From JAYTJL01 sp964400155 (lineage in GTDB: Bacteria; Patescibacteriota; Saccharimonadia; Saccharimonadales; UBA10212), in NCBI GenBank assembly GCA_964400155.1, contig CAYNSQ010000010.1, positions 1 through 20,391 on the forward strand: DNA of 20,391 nt, written 5' to 3'. A model generated the notes under the pieces. That model did no database searches, was not told the origin of the DNA, and was given only the letters and a program-made list of their open reading frames with translations. Of this stretch, positions 1 to 6,447 are shown one piece after another (position 1 is the first letter of the stretch; every line of letters starts with the position of its first letter). Both the position numbers and the translations under genes were made by a program.

Positions 1-5
1 AAAAT

Positions 6-166
6 CTAAAATATAAAATCTAATAACTACTAACTAATAACTAACAACTAATAACTAGTAACTAATAACTACTAACTAATAACTAACAACTATTAACCTG
101 TAACCATTAGCTAAAAACTAAAAGCTAAAAACTAAAAGCTAAAAGCTAAAAGCTATCAACTACTAA
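6..166. repeat. Heptanucleotide tandem array, consensus CTANNAA
   Basis: Twenty-three consecutive 7-nt units can be read from 6 to 166 without a phase slip. Units are variants of CTAATAA, CTACTAA and CTAACAA at 20-96, then CTAAAAG and CTAAAAA at 111-152, then CTATCAA and CTACTAA. A perfect 30-nt direct repeat (21-50 and 63-92) lies inside it. The array ends 2 nt from the stop codon of the minus-strand metallopeptidase gene, so it occupies that gene's 3' side. No coding potential is visible. It resembles in design the heptanucleotide STRR repeats described in cyanobacteria, but the words differ. Confidence 0.9.
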
Positions 167-168
167 CT

Positions 169-699
169 CTATGTCTTCTTACGGTAGCTTCGAACGAATT
201 TGCCGCTACTGACTCGCCAGCCACTACCACAGTTATGACACTTATAACTCGAAGGGCTGTCTTGCAGGGTGTGTACACCACAAGTAGGGCATTTACTCCG
301 GCCATGTAGCCAATCTCGGTAAGTATCTAGGCAGTTTTGAATGTGATCAAAATCAATATTTACAGAGTATTTTTTGCCAATTTCGGCAGCCAATTCCCAA
401 GCTTTGGCTTCTAGTCTTATAAGTTCAATGTCACTTTGATAATCAGTGTGACCAAGCAGGGCATGGGCTAGTTCGTGCAGGGTGCCATAAGTCAAACGCC
501 GGTATTCCTGGGAAGGGTTGTAGCTAATTGTTTGGGTTTTGGGTGACCATTGTTCTTCTTCTCCTTGTTGAAAGCTAAACTGAGGGTAATCATCCTCAAG
601 TTTGGCAATAAATTTACGTGTTTGCCTATCTAATTTTGGTTTTTTGGCATCACTTGTCGGCTTTTTGGCGGTTTTTAGTGGCTTTTGAGTAGTAGGCAC
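169..699 (-). CDS. ImmA/IrrE-like zinc metallopeptidase with C-terminal zinc ribbon
   Basis: A 176-aa protein with a GTG start at 697-699. Residues 1-25 are a Lys/Thr-rich, probably disordered tail. The core carries HELAH (75-79), H84 and, about 18 residues on, an EAKAWELA helix (97-104). This HExxH plus downstream Glu helix is the layout of the ImmA/IrrE (DUF955) metallopeptidase family. A CxxC...CxxC zinc ribbon follows (C137, C140, C154, C157). The family cleaves repressors or regulators in several bacteria; the target here is unknown. The start overlaps the stop of the upstream ROK gene by 1 nt, so the two are probably translationally coupled. A SprT-like protease is the alternative, since SprT proteins also join HExxH to a zinc ribbon. 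The fold class is fairly sure, the function is not. Confidence 0.75.
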   Translation of the reverse strand: MPTTQKPLKTAKKPTSDAKKPKLDRQTRKFIAKLEDDYPQFSFQQGEEEQWSPKTQTISYNPSQEYRRLTYGTLHELAHALLGHTDYQSDIELIRLEAKAWELAAEIGKKYSVNIDFDHIQNCLDTYRDWLHGRSKCPTCGVHTLQDSPSSYKCHNCGSGWRVSSGKFVRSYRKKT

Positions 700-1520
700 T
701 ACTTTCTACCCGCTAACTCTTGCCTGATAAGTTCAAAACAGCCATATATTACAGCTTCTTCAGGCCTTTTGGCTTCTAACAGGGGTGGTATTTTAACAAG
801 CGGGTTCTGCATCTTATAAAGTTCACCTTCTAAATAGGCTCCGAACTTACTAAAGTGAGCACCAACACCGCCACCAAAGATAACTACTTCTGGTTGAATG
901 ATAGCCAAGAGTTCTTGTAGTCCAACTGCCACGTCCAAGGCAAAAGACCGCCAGATACTGGCATCATTTATTTCACTGGCTAACATGCCGTAACGGTTTT
1001 TAATGGCGTTACCAGAAGCAAATTTCTCCCATTTAAGTAGCTGACCATCGTGGGAAATCATCATTTGACCAGGTTCTAGGTCTTGAAAATTCGGGTCTAT
1101 CTTACCATCTATGATAAGTCCACCGCCAATTCCTGTACTAATAGTGAGATAAAGTACTTTGTTATATCTTTTATGTATTATAGCCTCGCCAAGGCCAGCT
1201 AAGTTAGCATCGTTCTCAACAAGCACCTGGCAGTGCAGTAGCGCTTTTAAGTCACGGCCAATCGGGACGTTGTGCCAGGGCAGGTTGCCAAAGTCTACGC
1301 CAACTCCACGGTTTCGGTCTACTAAAGCCGGTATGGCGCAAACTGCTAGTAATATACGGCTAAATTTACTCTGTTCGGCTTTAATTATTGCGGACAGTTC
1401 TTTAATAAAATGCTCATATTTTTTGGCAGTCGGGACCTTTACTTGGTCAACAATTTTACCCTCAGCATCAAAAACAGCCAAAAGCGTCTTAGTACCCCCA
1501 ACGTCTATCCCCAAATACAT
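699..1520 (-). CDS. ROK family sugar kinase (glucokinase-like)
   Basis: A 273-aa actin-fold kinase. The phosphate-1 loop DVGGTK is at residues 6-11, a sugar-contact segment NLPWHNVPI at 79-87, the catalytic-base motif ENDAN at 102-106 (D104), phosphate-2 STGIGGG at 128-134, and an adenosine-side GGGVG at 216-220. These support ATP-dependent phosphorylation of a sugar in the cytoplasm, possibly glucose or an amino sugar. The usual ROK zinc site is missing: EPGQ stands where ExGH is expected and no CxCGxxGC follows, although SGNA (169-172) is kept. It may therefore use a variant substrate or have a regulatory role. It starts with ATG at 1518-1520 with no Shine-Dalgarno; a TAAACT box lies 6 nt upstream. 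The metallopeptidase gene follows with a 1-nt overlap. Confidence 0.85.
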   Translation of the reverse strand: MYLGIDVGGTKTLLAVFDAEGKIVDQVKVPTAKKYEHFIKELSAIIKAEQSKFSRILLAVCAIPALVDRNRGVGVDFGNLPWHNVPIGRDLKALLHCQVLVENDANLAGLGEAIIHKRYNKVLYLTISTGIGGGLIIDGKIDPNFQDLEPGQMMISHDGQLLKWEKFASGNAIKNRYGMLASEINDASIWRSFALDVAVGLQELLAIIQPEVVIFGGGVGAHFSKFGAYLEGELYKMQNPLVKIPPLLEAKRPEEAVIYGCFELIRQELAGRK

Positions 1521-1526
1521 GAGTTC

Positions 1527-1532
1527 AGTTTA
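1527..1532 (-). promoter_or_regulatory. Candidate -10 box of a leaderless ROK transcript
   Basis: TAAACT on the minus strand ends 6 nt before the ATG, so transcription would begin at about the start codon. No Shine-Dalgarno precedes the ATG. The 16 bases at 1518-1533 match 14 of 16 with 10045-10060, the same position at priA. The -35 region is not convincing. Confidence 0.45.
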
Positions 1533-1551
1533 CCAGAAAACAGATCACAAA

Positions 1552-1680
1552 TCATTGAAACATGTTCAACGAGAACAACGAGAACAACGGGTTCAATGAA
1601 TGATCAATGATTTAATGTATTGATAATTCAAATGCATTATTGCATTCATTGAGGTTTGAACTAGTTGATAATTGAGCATT
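1552..1680. repeat. AT-rich inverted repeat spacer element (CAATGAATG family)
   Basis: This element fills the first half of the 301-nt spacer between the divergent ROK and rpsA genes. Two tandem copies of the 9-mer GAGAACAAC (1571-1588) are followed by a 10-bp inverted repeat, TCAATGAATG at 1593-1602 against 1643-1652. A nested ATCAAT/ATTGAT pair (1603-1608 and 1619-1624) lies within. The right arm and its flank (1641-1654) recur exactly, over 14 nt, at 8057-8070. Related arms occur downstream of adk and of ftsA. Confidence 0.75.
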
Positions 1681-1685
1681 TTATC

Positions 1686-1714
1686 TGGACAAAAGCGACA
1701 TAACTCCTTATAAT
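1686..1714 (+). promoter_or_regulatory. Sigma70-type promoter of rpsA-infB
   Basis: TGGACA (1686-1691), a 17-bp spacer and a perfect TATAAT (1709-1714). The predicted start is near 1721, which leaves a leader of about 100 nt before the rpsA ATG. The leader can form a small CGCC/GGTG hairpin with a TTCC loop (about 1747-1758) and a TCCTGC/GCAGGA stem (1761-1766 with 1795-1800). S1 genes are autoregulated through their leader in E. coli; whether this one is cannot be told. Confidence 0.75.
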
Positions 1715-1821
1715 TGTAGGTAATCTATTTGTGGGAGTGCTGTGGTCGCCTTCCGGTGCCTCCTGCTGATACTAGATGAATATAATTAAAGAAGGCAGGA
1801 ATAGAGAGTTTTTATATTAAT

Positions 1822-2943
1822 ATGGTCAAAACTGCTGATAAAACCGAAGTTAAAGAAGTAAAGAAGGCTACCAAAGCCGCAACAAAGTCAGCCAGCCTTA
1901 CTATGGACGACTTGCTAGCCGGTCACGAAGTCGCTGTTTTAAAAACAGGTGATGTTATTGAAGGCACAGTCAGTTCAGTCAAAAAACACGAAGTCTGGGT
2001 AGACCTAGGCGACCGAGGCATAGGCGTAATGTTCCGCCGAGAAGTTGGTAGTAACAACTTGGTAGAAGGAGAAGCCATTACCGTAAGTGTTGTAGACCCA
2101 GAACTGGACGAAGGCTACGCACTGTTGTCTATGAAACGAGCAGCCAAAGACCGAGGTTGGAGCGAATTGCAACGTATCTTTGAAGCCGGTGAAATTATTG
2201 AGGTCCAGGCTTATGACGCCAACAGGGGCGGGTTGCTGGTAGAGCTAGAAGGCATACGTGGTTTCTTGCCGGTATCTCAATTGGCGGCCGAGCACTACCC
2301 AAGGGTGTCGGATGCCGATAAAGATGAAATTTTGACCAAACTTAACGCCCTGACAACCCAAACCCTTAAAGTCCGCATTCTAGACGTAAGCCGTAAAGAT
2401 AACAAGTTGATTTTCTCTGAAAAAGAAGCCGTCAAAGGCGATATGCAAGGCCGTCTAGAAAAACTTAAAATAGGCGACACTGTAGAGGGTGTAGTAACAG
2501 GTGTAATTGATTTCGGTGCTTTTGTTAACGTCGATGGAATAGAAGGACTGGTTCATATATCAGAGATCTCTTGGGAAAGAGTCGAAGACCCCAAGAAATA
2601 CGTTAAAGTTGGCGACAGTATTAAGGCCAAGATAATTGCCATAGACAAAGACCGCCTATCACTCAGTATCAAACAAATGAGTGACGACCCTTGGCTTACT
2701 GAAGTCAAAGCCTTCAAAAGCGGCGAAGTTGTAGAGGGTAAAATAACCCGCATTACGCCGTTTGGCGCATTCGTACAGCTTTCTTCAGCAGTCGAGGCGC
2801 TAGTCCATGTATCAGAAATGAGCGACGACGAAAGTGTCGACCCAGAACAACTGTTCAAACTCAACGAAACCAAGAAGTTCAAAGTCTTGGAAGTCGATAC
2901 CGAAAACCGAAAAATTGCCCTATCTCTCAAAAATGTAAAATAA
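1822..2943 (+). CDS. rpsA: S1 RNA-binding protein (30S ribosomal protein S1-like)
   Basis: A 373-aa protein with a Lys/Ala-rich N-terminal tail (1-27) and four S1 OB-fold domains at about 41-105, 122-200, 217-285 and 300-373. Each opens with a GxxxEGxV or related strand. Domains 3 and 4 have the best RNA-binding signature (DFGAFV...GLVHISE at 230-248, and PFGAFV...ALVHVSE at 313-332). Four domains is the size common outside proteobacteria, where six is usual. It binds mRNA on the 30S subunit and helps initiation. The ATG has only a weak GAGAG at 1803-1808 as a ribosome site. infB follows 18 nt downstream, probably on the same transcript. A general S1-domain protein such as a Gram-positive RpsA homologue is not clearly separable by sequence. 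Confidence 0.9.
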   Translation: MVKTADKTEVKEVKKATKAATKSASLTMDDLLAGHEVAVLKTGDVIEGTVSSVKKHEVWVDLGDRGIGVMFRREVGSNNLVEGEAITVSVVDPELDEGYALLSMKRAAKDRGWSELQRIFEAGEIIEVQAYDANRGGLLVELEGIRGFLPVSQLAAEHYPRVSDADKDEILTKLNALTTQTLKVRILDVSRKDNKLIFSEKEAVKGDMQGRLEKLKIGDTVEGVVTGVIDFGAFVNVDGIEGLVHISEISWERVEDPKKYVKVGDSIKAKIIAIDKDRLSLSIKQMSDDPWLTEVKAFKSGEVVEGKITRITPFGAFVQLSSAVEALVHVSEMSDDESVDPEQLFKLNETKKFKVLEVDTENRKIALSLKNVK

Positions 2944-2961
2944 CAATAAAGGAGTTTGCCA

Positions 2962-4593
2962 ATGGCTGATCGAAAAATCGAGATTACTCAACAGGTCACC
3001 GTTGGCGAACTTGCTGCACAACTTGACTTACCAGTCTCAAAGTTAATTACCGAACTCTTTAAAAATGGCATTATGGCCACTGTAAACGAGAAGATTGATT
3101 TTGATACTGCCCAAATTATTGTTGGCGAGTTGGGTCTGGAAGATGTTGAACTAGTCCAAAAAGAGTCCGAGGCAGCACCACAGCGAGTAAAACGCCAGCT
3201 CAGTGACACAGCACAAGACCGCCCGCCGGTGGTGGCCGTTATGGGCCACATTGACCATGGCAAAACCAGCCTGCTAGACGCCATAAGAGGAGCCAAAGTA
3301 GCGGCTGGTGAATCAGGTGGTATAACCCAGCACATTTCGGCCTATCAAATTCGTCACAACGATCGCTACGTTACATTCTTAGACACTCCCGGCCATGAGG
3401 CTTTTGCCGCCATCCGCGAACACGGTGCCAGATTGACTGATTTGGCAATAATTGTGATTGCAGCCGATGACGGAATCAAACCCCAGACTTTAGAAGCAAT
3501 CCGCTATGCCCGCCAGGCTGGTGTAAAACTAATTGTAGCCGCTAATAAAATAGACAAAGAAGGGGCGGACCTCAACCGTCTTAAAGCCCAACTAGCCGAA
3601 AACCAGTTAATTCCCGAAGATTTTGGTGGTGACACCATTGTTATGCCGGTTAGTGCCAAGACTGGGCAGGGCATATCAGAGTTACTTGACATGGTGCTAC
3701 TAGTCGCAGATGTAGAAGAGTTGAAGGCCGATGTAGATGTGCCAGCAACTGGCCTGATCATTGAGTCACATATGGAAACCGGTCGTGGTCCGGTAGCNNN
3801 NNNNNNNNNNNNNNNNNNNNNNNNNNNNNNNNNNNNNNNNNNNNNNNNNNNNNNNNNNNNNNNNNNNNNNNNNNNNNNNNNNNNNNNNNNNNNNNNNAGC
3901 CGTTCTGAAAGTAAAACCAACACTGCATCCACCAGTTCTGAGCTGTTGCGTGTAATTTCCAAGGCAAATACTTTGACTGAATTTAACGTAATACTCAAGG
4001 CTGATGTACAAGGTTCTCTCACCTCTGTTACTGATAGCCTAAAGACGCTCGATAACGATGAAGTTGCTGTTAAGGTAGTGTCCAGTGGAGTAGGTGTGAT
4101 TACTGAGTCAGATGTGCATACTGCTTCTACGTCTAATGCTGTGATTTATGGTTTTCAAGTCAGTCTGCCGGCCCATATAAAAAGGCTGGCTTCTAGAGAC
4201 AAAGTCTCTATACGTCTGTATAGCGTAATTTACGAGCTGATTGACGATGTCAAAGCCGAAATGAGTGCCTTGCTAGCCCCGGAAGTTATAGAAACCGAAC
4301 TCGGCCGTCTGCTGGTTAAAGGCGTATTTAAAACTACTAAGACCGAAACAATAGGTGGCGGGGAAGTCACCAAAGGCAAATTAACCGCTCCGGCACTGGC
4401 AAAAGTCTATAGAGACAAGGAACTACTGGCTGAAGTGGAAGTAACCGGTCTAAAAAGCGGTCCAACAGAGGTTAAAGAAGTCCTAGAAGGCAACTTATGT
4501 GGAATTAGTCTAAAAACAGAGGAAAAACTTAATTTAGCCGAAGGCGACCGCATAGAAGTTTATACAAGGGAGACTAAGCAAAGAACTTTGTAG
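2962..4593 (+). CDS. infB: Translation initiation factor IF-2 (interrupted by an assembly gap)
   Basis: This GTPase brings fMet-tRNA to the 30S P site and promotes subunit joining. ATG 2962 is chosen because AAAGGAG (2948-2954) lies 7 nt before it; an in-frame TTG at 2956 is too close. One IF2_N domain (about 5-55) is followed directly by the G domain: G1 GHIDHGKT 95-102, G2 T122, G3 DTPGHE 141-146, G4 NKID 195-198, G5 SAK 231-233. After GRGPVA (274-279) come 100 Ns (3798-3897). Coding resumes before domain III (VILKADVQGS) and runs to a normal C-terminus. Compared with E. coli IF-2 about 80 residues, most of domain II, should lie in the gap, not 33. The long N-terminal extension of proteobacterial IF-2 is absent. 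Confidence 0.96.
   Translation: MADRKIEITQQVTVGELAAQLDLPVSKLITELFKNGIMATVNEKIDFDTAQIIVGELGLEDVELVQKESEAAPQRVKRQLSDTAQDRPPVVAVMGHIDHGKTSLLDAIRGAKVAAGESGGITQHISAYQIRHNDRYVTFLDTPGHEAFAAIREHGARLTDLAIIVIAADDGIKPQTLEAIRYARQAGVKLIVAANKIDKEGADLNRLKAQLAENQLIPEDFGGDTIVMPVSAKTGQGISELLDMVLLVADVEELKADVDVPATGLIIESHMETGRGPVXXXXXXXXXXXXXXXXXXXXXXXXXXXXXXXXXXSRSESKTNTASTSSELLRVISKANTLTEFNVILKADVQGSLTSVTDSLKTLDNDEVAVKVVSSGVGVITESDVHTASTSNAVIYGFQVSLPAHIKRLASRDKVSIRLYSVIYELIDDVKAEMSALLAPEVIETELGRLLVKGVFKTTKTETIGGGEVTKGKLTAPALAKVYRDKELLAEVEVTGLKSGPTEVKEVLEGNLCGISLKTEEKLNLAEGDRIEVYTRETKQRTL
3798..3897. other. Assembly gap of 100 Ns inside infB
   Basis: Exactly 100 Ns, the customary placeholder for a gap of unknown length. 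It removes most of IF-2 domain II. Reading frame on both sides requires the true missing length to be 1 more than a multiple of 3. Family comparison suggests about 240 nt. Confidence 0.97.
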
Positions 4594-4611
4594 TCTCACC
4601 ACTCAACCCCG

Positions 4612-4669
4612 CCACTAAAATCTTGGCGCTTCACAATCAGATTGCTGAGTGCTTCGCCCAGGATTTAGT
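4612..4669. other. Structured spacer with imperfect inverted repeat after infB
   Basis: CACTAAAATCTTGGCG (4612-4627) is largely complementary to CGCCCAGGATTTAGTG (4654-4669), 13 of 16 pairs plus one wobble. A small palindrome, CAATCAGATTG, lies in the loop. A competing stem (GCTTCGCCC against GGGCAAGC) overlaps its right arm. It carries no ORF and no 7-nt periodicity, unlike other spacers in the window. It could be an mRNA 3' structure or part of a small RNA. Confidence 0.45.
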
Positions 4670-4697
4670 GCAGGGCAAGCCAAAACTCACACATTAT

Positions 4698-4716
4698 AAA
4701 AAGCTATTGCTTTTTT
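4698..4716 (+). terminator. Weak terminator-like hairpin
   Basis: AAAAAGC (4698-4704) pairs with GCTTTTT (4709-4715) across a TATT loop and ends in a T run. The stem is mostly A/T, so it would be a weak intrinsic terminator for infB. It overlaps the -35 of the next promoter. Confidence 0.4.
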
Positions 4717-4735
4717 AGCTAATTTGTACTATAAT
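4707..4735 (+). promoter_or_regulatory. Promoter of the membrane-protein gene
   Basis: TTGCTT (4707-4712), 17-bp spacer, TATAAT (4730-4735). The predicted start near 4742 puts a 6-bp stem-loop (GGTGTG 4748-4753 with CACACC 4760-4765) at the 5' end of the mRNA, just ahead of the Shine-Dalgarno at 4771-4774. This could stabilise the mRNA or affect ribosome entry. Confidence 0.65.
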
Positions 4736-4784
4736 ACTTGCTTGAGAGGTGTGTTATGTCACACCAAAAAGGAGTTGTTACCAA

Positions 4785-5942
4785 ATGAGCGAAGTAATAG
4801 GATACGTTGATTCCTGGGAAGATATCGCCGACAAAGGTGATTTTTCGCATGTCGAAATAAAAAGAATTACTACTAAAACAGGACAAGTATATAACCGTGC
4901 TTACGGTGTTGACGAAGATGGTAAACGCCGAATCGTTAAAAATCTCTATGGTAGCGATGACTCAGCAGTATCTGAAGCTGAAGATGCATACCTAGAAGGA
5001 TGGGGTTATAGCGCATCACCAAAGATTGACGCTACTCCAAAACTAGAAACAGAAACAACTGGTCGTGATGCTGTTTGGCACGCCCATGGTGGAGATATAC
5101 CGGTTGTGATAACAGGTATAGCAGGTGAACATGACGATGTTGAATATTTGAACGTGGAAGGCTCTGATACTGCTATTCCTGCAAGCCAAGTTGAATTTAT
5201 AGATACAACAGAAGATGAGGCTGCCCCTATTGATCACGATTATTATGATGGTAGCGAAGAAGAGAACCAAAGATCAAGCTGGAAGCGATTTTCAGCCGGT
5301 GCTATATCGATTGGGGGGTTGAAGCGATTTGTAAGAAATCAAACTGAAAAAATTAAAGATGCAAGCTACAGCGCTCAAACAAGCATAAGCAACGGTTTTT
5401 ACAACACAATAGACAGATTAGCTCCTAAAACTAACAATTTAAATGCAGAAGGCCGGAACCGCCGTGCCATAGGTAGAAAGACTGCAATTCTAGGTGGTCT
5501 TGCCTTAGCTGGCGTAACTGGATTTGCTATGTACAAATTAGGATTTGCAATTCATCAAGAAGGTCACCGGCACTCCAACTCTGCATTTAATGACTTGCAG
5601 TACCAGCTAAACACTATAAAAGCAGACAGACTGGCCGAACAACAAGTATTTGAAGCAAAACTAAATCAGCCTTTTCATACTGAATTCTATAATGCAGCTA
5701 CTGGTCACAGAGTGTCTGGCGTTGAATTACCATCAGGTCTACATCTTCAAGCTGACGGCACGGGTCACCACGACATAGTTAATAGCAACGGTGGAATAGT
5801 CCTGGACAATGTAACTCAAGACAGACAGGGTAATATTAGTGCCGAAGACAGAAAAAGACTTGTAGCCAAAGGCTTTAGACTAGTACAAGATAGGCTACAA
5901 GTTGGTGATGGCAAATTCAGATACATTACTAGGATATTCTAA
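4785..5942 (+). CDS. Single-pass membrane protein of unknown function
   Basis: A 385-aa protein I do not recognise. ATG 4785 is chosen for GGAG at 4771-4774, 10 nt upstream; a longer GTG reading from 4749 would run through that ribosome site. Residues 1-165 are acidic, with beta-rich stretches (for example PVVITGIAG...IPASQVEFID at 106-140, perhaps SH3-like). Residues 166-232 are basic. One membrane segment lies at about 233-256, followed by a short predicted helix or coiled coil (265-292) and a C-terminal domain to 385 with a basic, aromatic end. The basic run RNRRAIGRK before the membrane segment suggests the N-terminus is cytoplasmic and the C-terminal 130 residues are outside. There is no signal peptide. 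It has its own promoter and terminator, so it is monocistronic. Confidence 0.8.
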   Translation: MSEVIGYVDSWEDIADKGDFSHVEIKRITTKTGQVYNRAYGVDEDGKRRIVKNLYGSDDSAVSEAEDAYLEGWGYSASPKIDATPKLETETTGRDAVWHAHGGDIPVVITGIAGEHDDVEYLNVEGSDTAIPASQVEFIDTTEDEAAPIDHDYYDGSEEENQRSSWKRFSAGAISIGGLKRFVRNQTEKIKDASYSAQTSISNGFYNTIDRLAPKTNNLNAEGRNRRAIGRKTAILGGLALAGVTGFAMYKLGFAIHQEGHRHSNSAFNDLQYQLNTIKADRLAEQQVFEAKLNQPFHTEFYNAATGHRVSGVELPSGLHLQADGTGHHDIVNSNGGIVLDNVTQDRQGNISAEDRKRLVAKGFRLVQDRLQVGDGKFRYITRIF

Positions 5943-5970
5943 TTTAAAGACCAAAAAACACATTGTTAAA

Positions 5971-6003
5971 AAAAACCGGCTATCGCGAGAAAGCCGGTTT
6001 TTT
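5971..6003 (+). terminator. Strong intrinsic terminator
   Basis: A perfect 11-bp stem, AAAAACCGGCT (5971-5981) with AGCCGGTTTTT (5992-6002), and a 10-nt loop, ending in a run of six Ts. It ends the membrane-protein transcript. The A run on the left would also let it work on the opposite strand. Confidence 0.93.
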
Positions 6004-6005
6004 GT

Positions 6006-6011
6006 TACAAT
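6006..6011 (+). promoter_or_regulatory. Candidate -10 box of a leaderless DUF5663 transcript
   Basis: TACAAT ends 6 nt before the ATG at 6018, and no Shine-Dalgarno is present. Any -35 would fall inside the terminator hairpin just upstream, and none is recognisable there. Read-through from the previous gene is the alternative. Confidence 0.4.
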
Positions 6012-6017
6012 CAGCGT

Positions 6018-6398
6018 ATGTTTCAGTTAGATGACAATCTACTGCAAGAACTTGGCCTAGGTGCACTGCCACCAGCCGAGAAGAATAAAATGCTGGCGCA
6101 CATTTATGAGACACTAGAGCTGCGCGTGGGTATGAAACTGGCCGAACAAATGACTGATGCCCAACTGGATGAATTTGAAGGTTTTATAGATCGCAACGAC
6201 GAAGCCGGGGCTCTACATTGGCTAGAAACCAACTTTCCTAATTACAAACAAGTTGTCTCTGACGAACTAGCCAAGTTAAAAGCCGAAATCCGTGCCCAAG
6301 CACCGGATATTATTGCTGCTACTCACGCCGAACTCCAAGGCGGTGGCGGGCAACCACCACAGCAACCAGGGCAAGCTGATCAATTGCCTCCTGCGTAG
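6018..6398 (+). CDS. DUF5663-type protein
   Basis: A 126-aa protein whose residues 1-95 fit a small helical family frequent in Patescibacteria (DUF5663): LQELGLGALPPAEK, then a long helix with LELRVG (33-38), a T-D-x-Q-L-D-E-F segment (46-53), and HWLETNFPNY (67-76). The C-terminal 25 residues are a Gly/Pro/Gln tail that looks disordered. No catalytic motif, membrane segment or cysteine is seen. The biochemical role of the family is not known to me. It stands alone between a terminator and the converging fmt gene, with no Shine-Dalgarno before its ATG. Confidence 0.75.
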   Translation: MFQLDDNLLQELGLGALPPAEKNKMLAHIYETLELRVGMKLAEQMTDAQLDEFEGFIDRNDEAGALHWLETNFPNYKQVVSDELAKLKAEIRAQAPDIIAATHAELQGGGGQPPQQPGQADQLPPA

Positions 6399-6412
6399 TT
6401 AAATTTCGACTT

Positions 6413-6427
6413 TCCTCTAATTGAGGA
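6413..6427. terminator. Small hairpin between converging genes
   Basis: TCCTC/GAGGA stem with TAATT loop between the DUF5663 gene and fmt, which converge. No T run follows on either strand, so a terminator role is only possible. Confidence 0.25.
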
Positions 6428-6447
6428 GGGTATAGAAGTAAATATAT

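Noticed and set aside
1..168. CRISPR-like array
   Set aside because: Units are 7 nt with no spacers and no repeat of 23 nt or more at regular spacing; no cas genes are in the window.
1731..1775. Possible SRP (4.5S) RNA, since CCTTCCGG is the complement of CCGGAAGG
   Set aside because: On the minus strand the GGAA loop is present but the CAGG and AGCAG internal-loop bases of SRP domain IV are not in place, and the block lies in the rpsA leader.
2956..2961. TTG start for infB two codons upstream
   Set aside because: It lies 1 nt from the Shine-Dalgarno; ATG 2962 has the normal 7-nt spacing.
4749..4784. Earlier GTG start for the membrane-protein gene
   Set aside because: It would place the stem-loop and the AAAAAGGAG ribosome site inside the coding region and has no ribosome site of its own.
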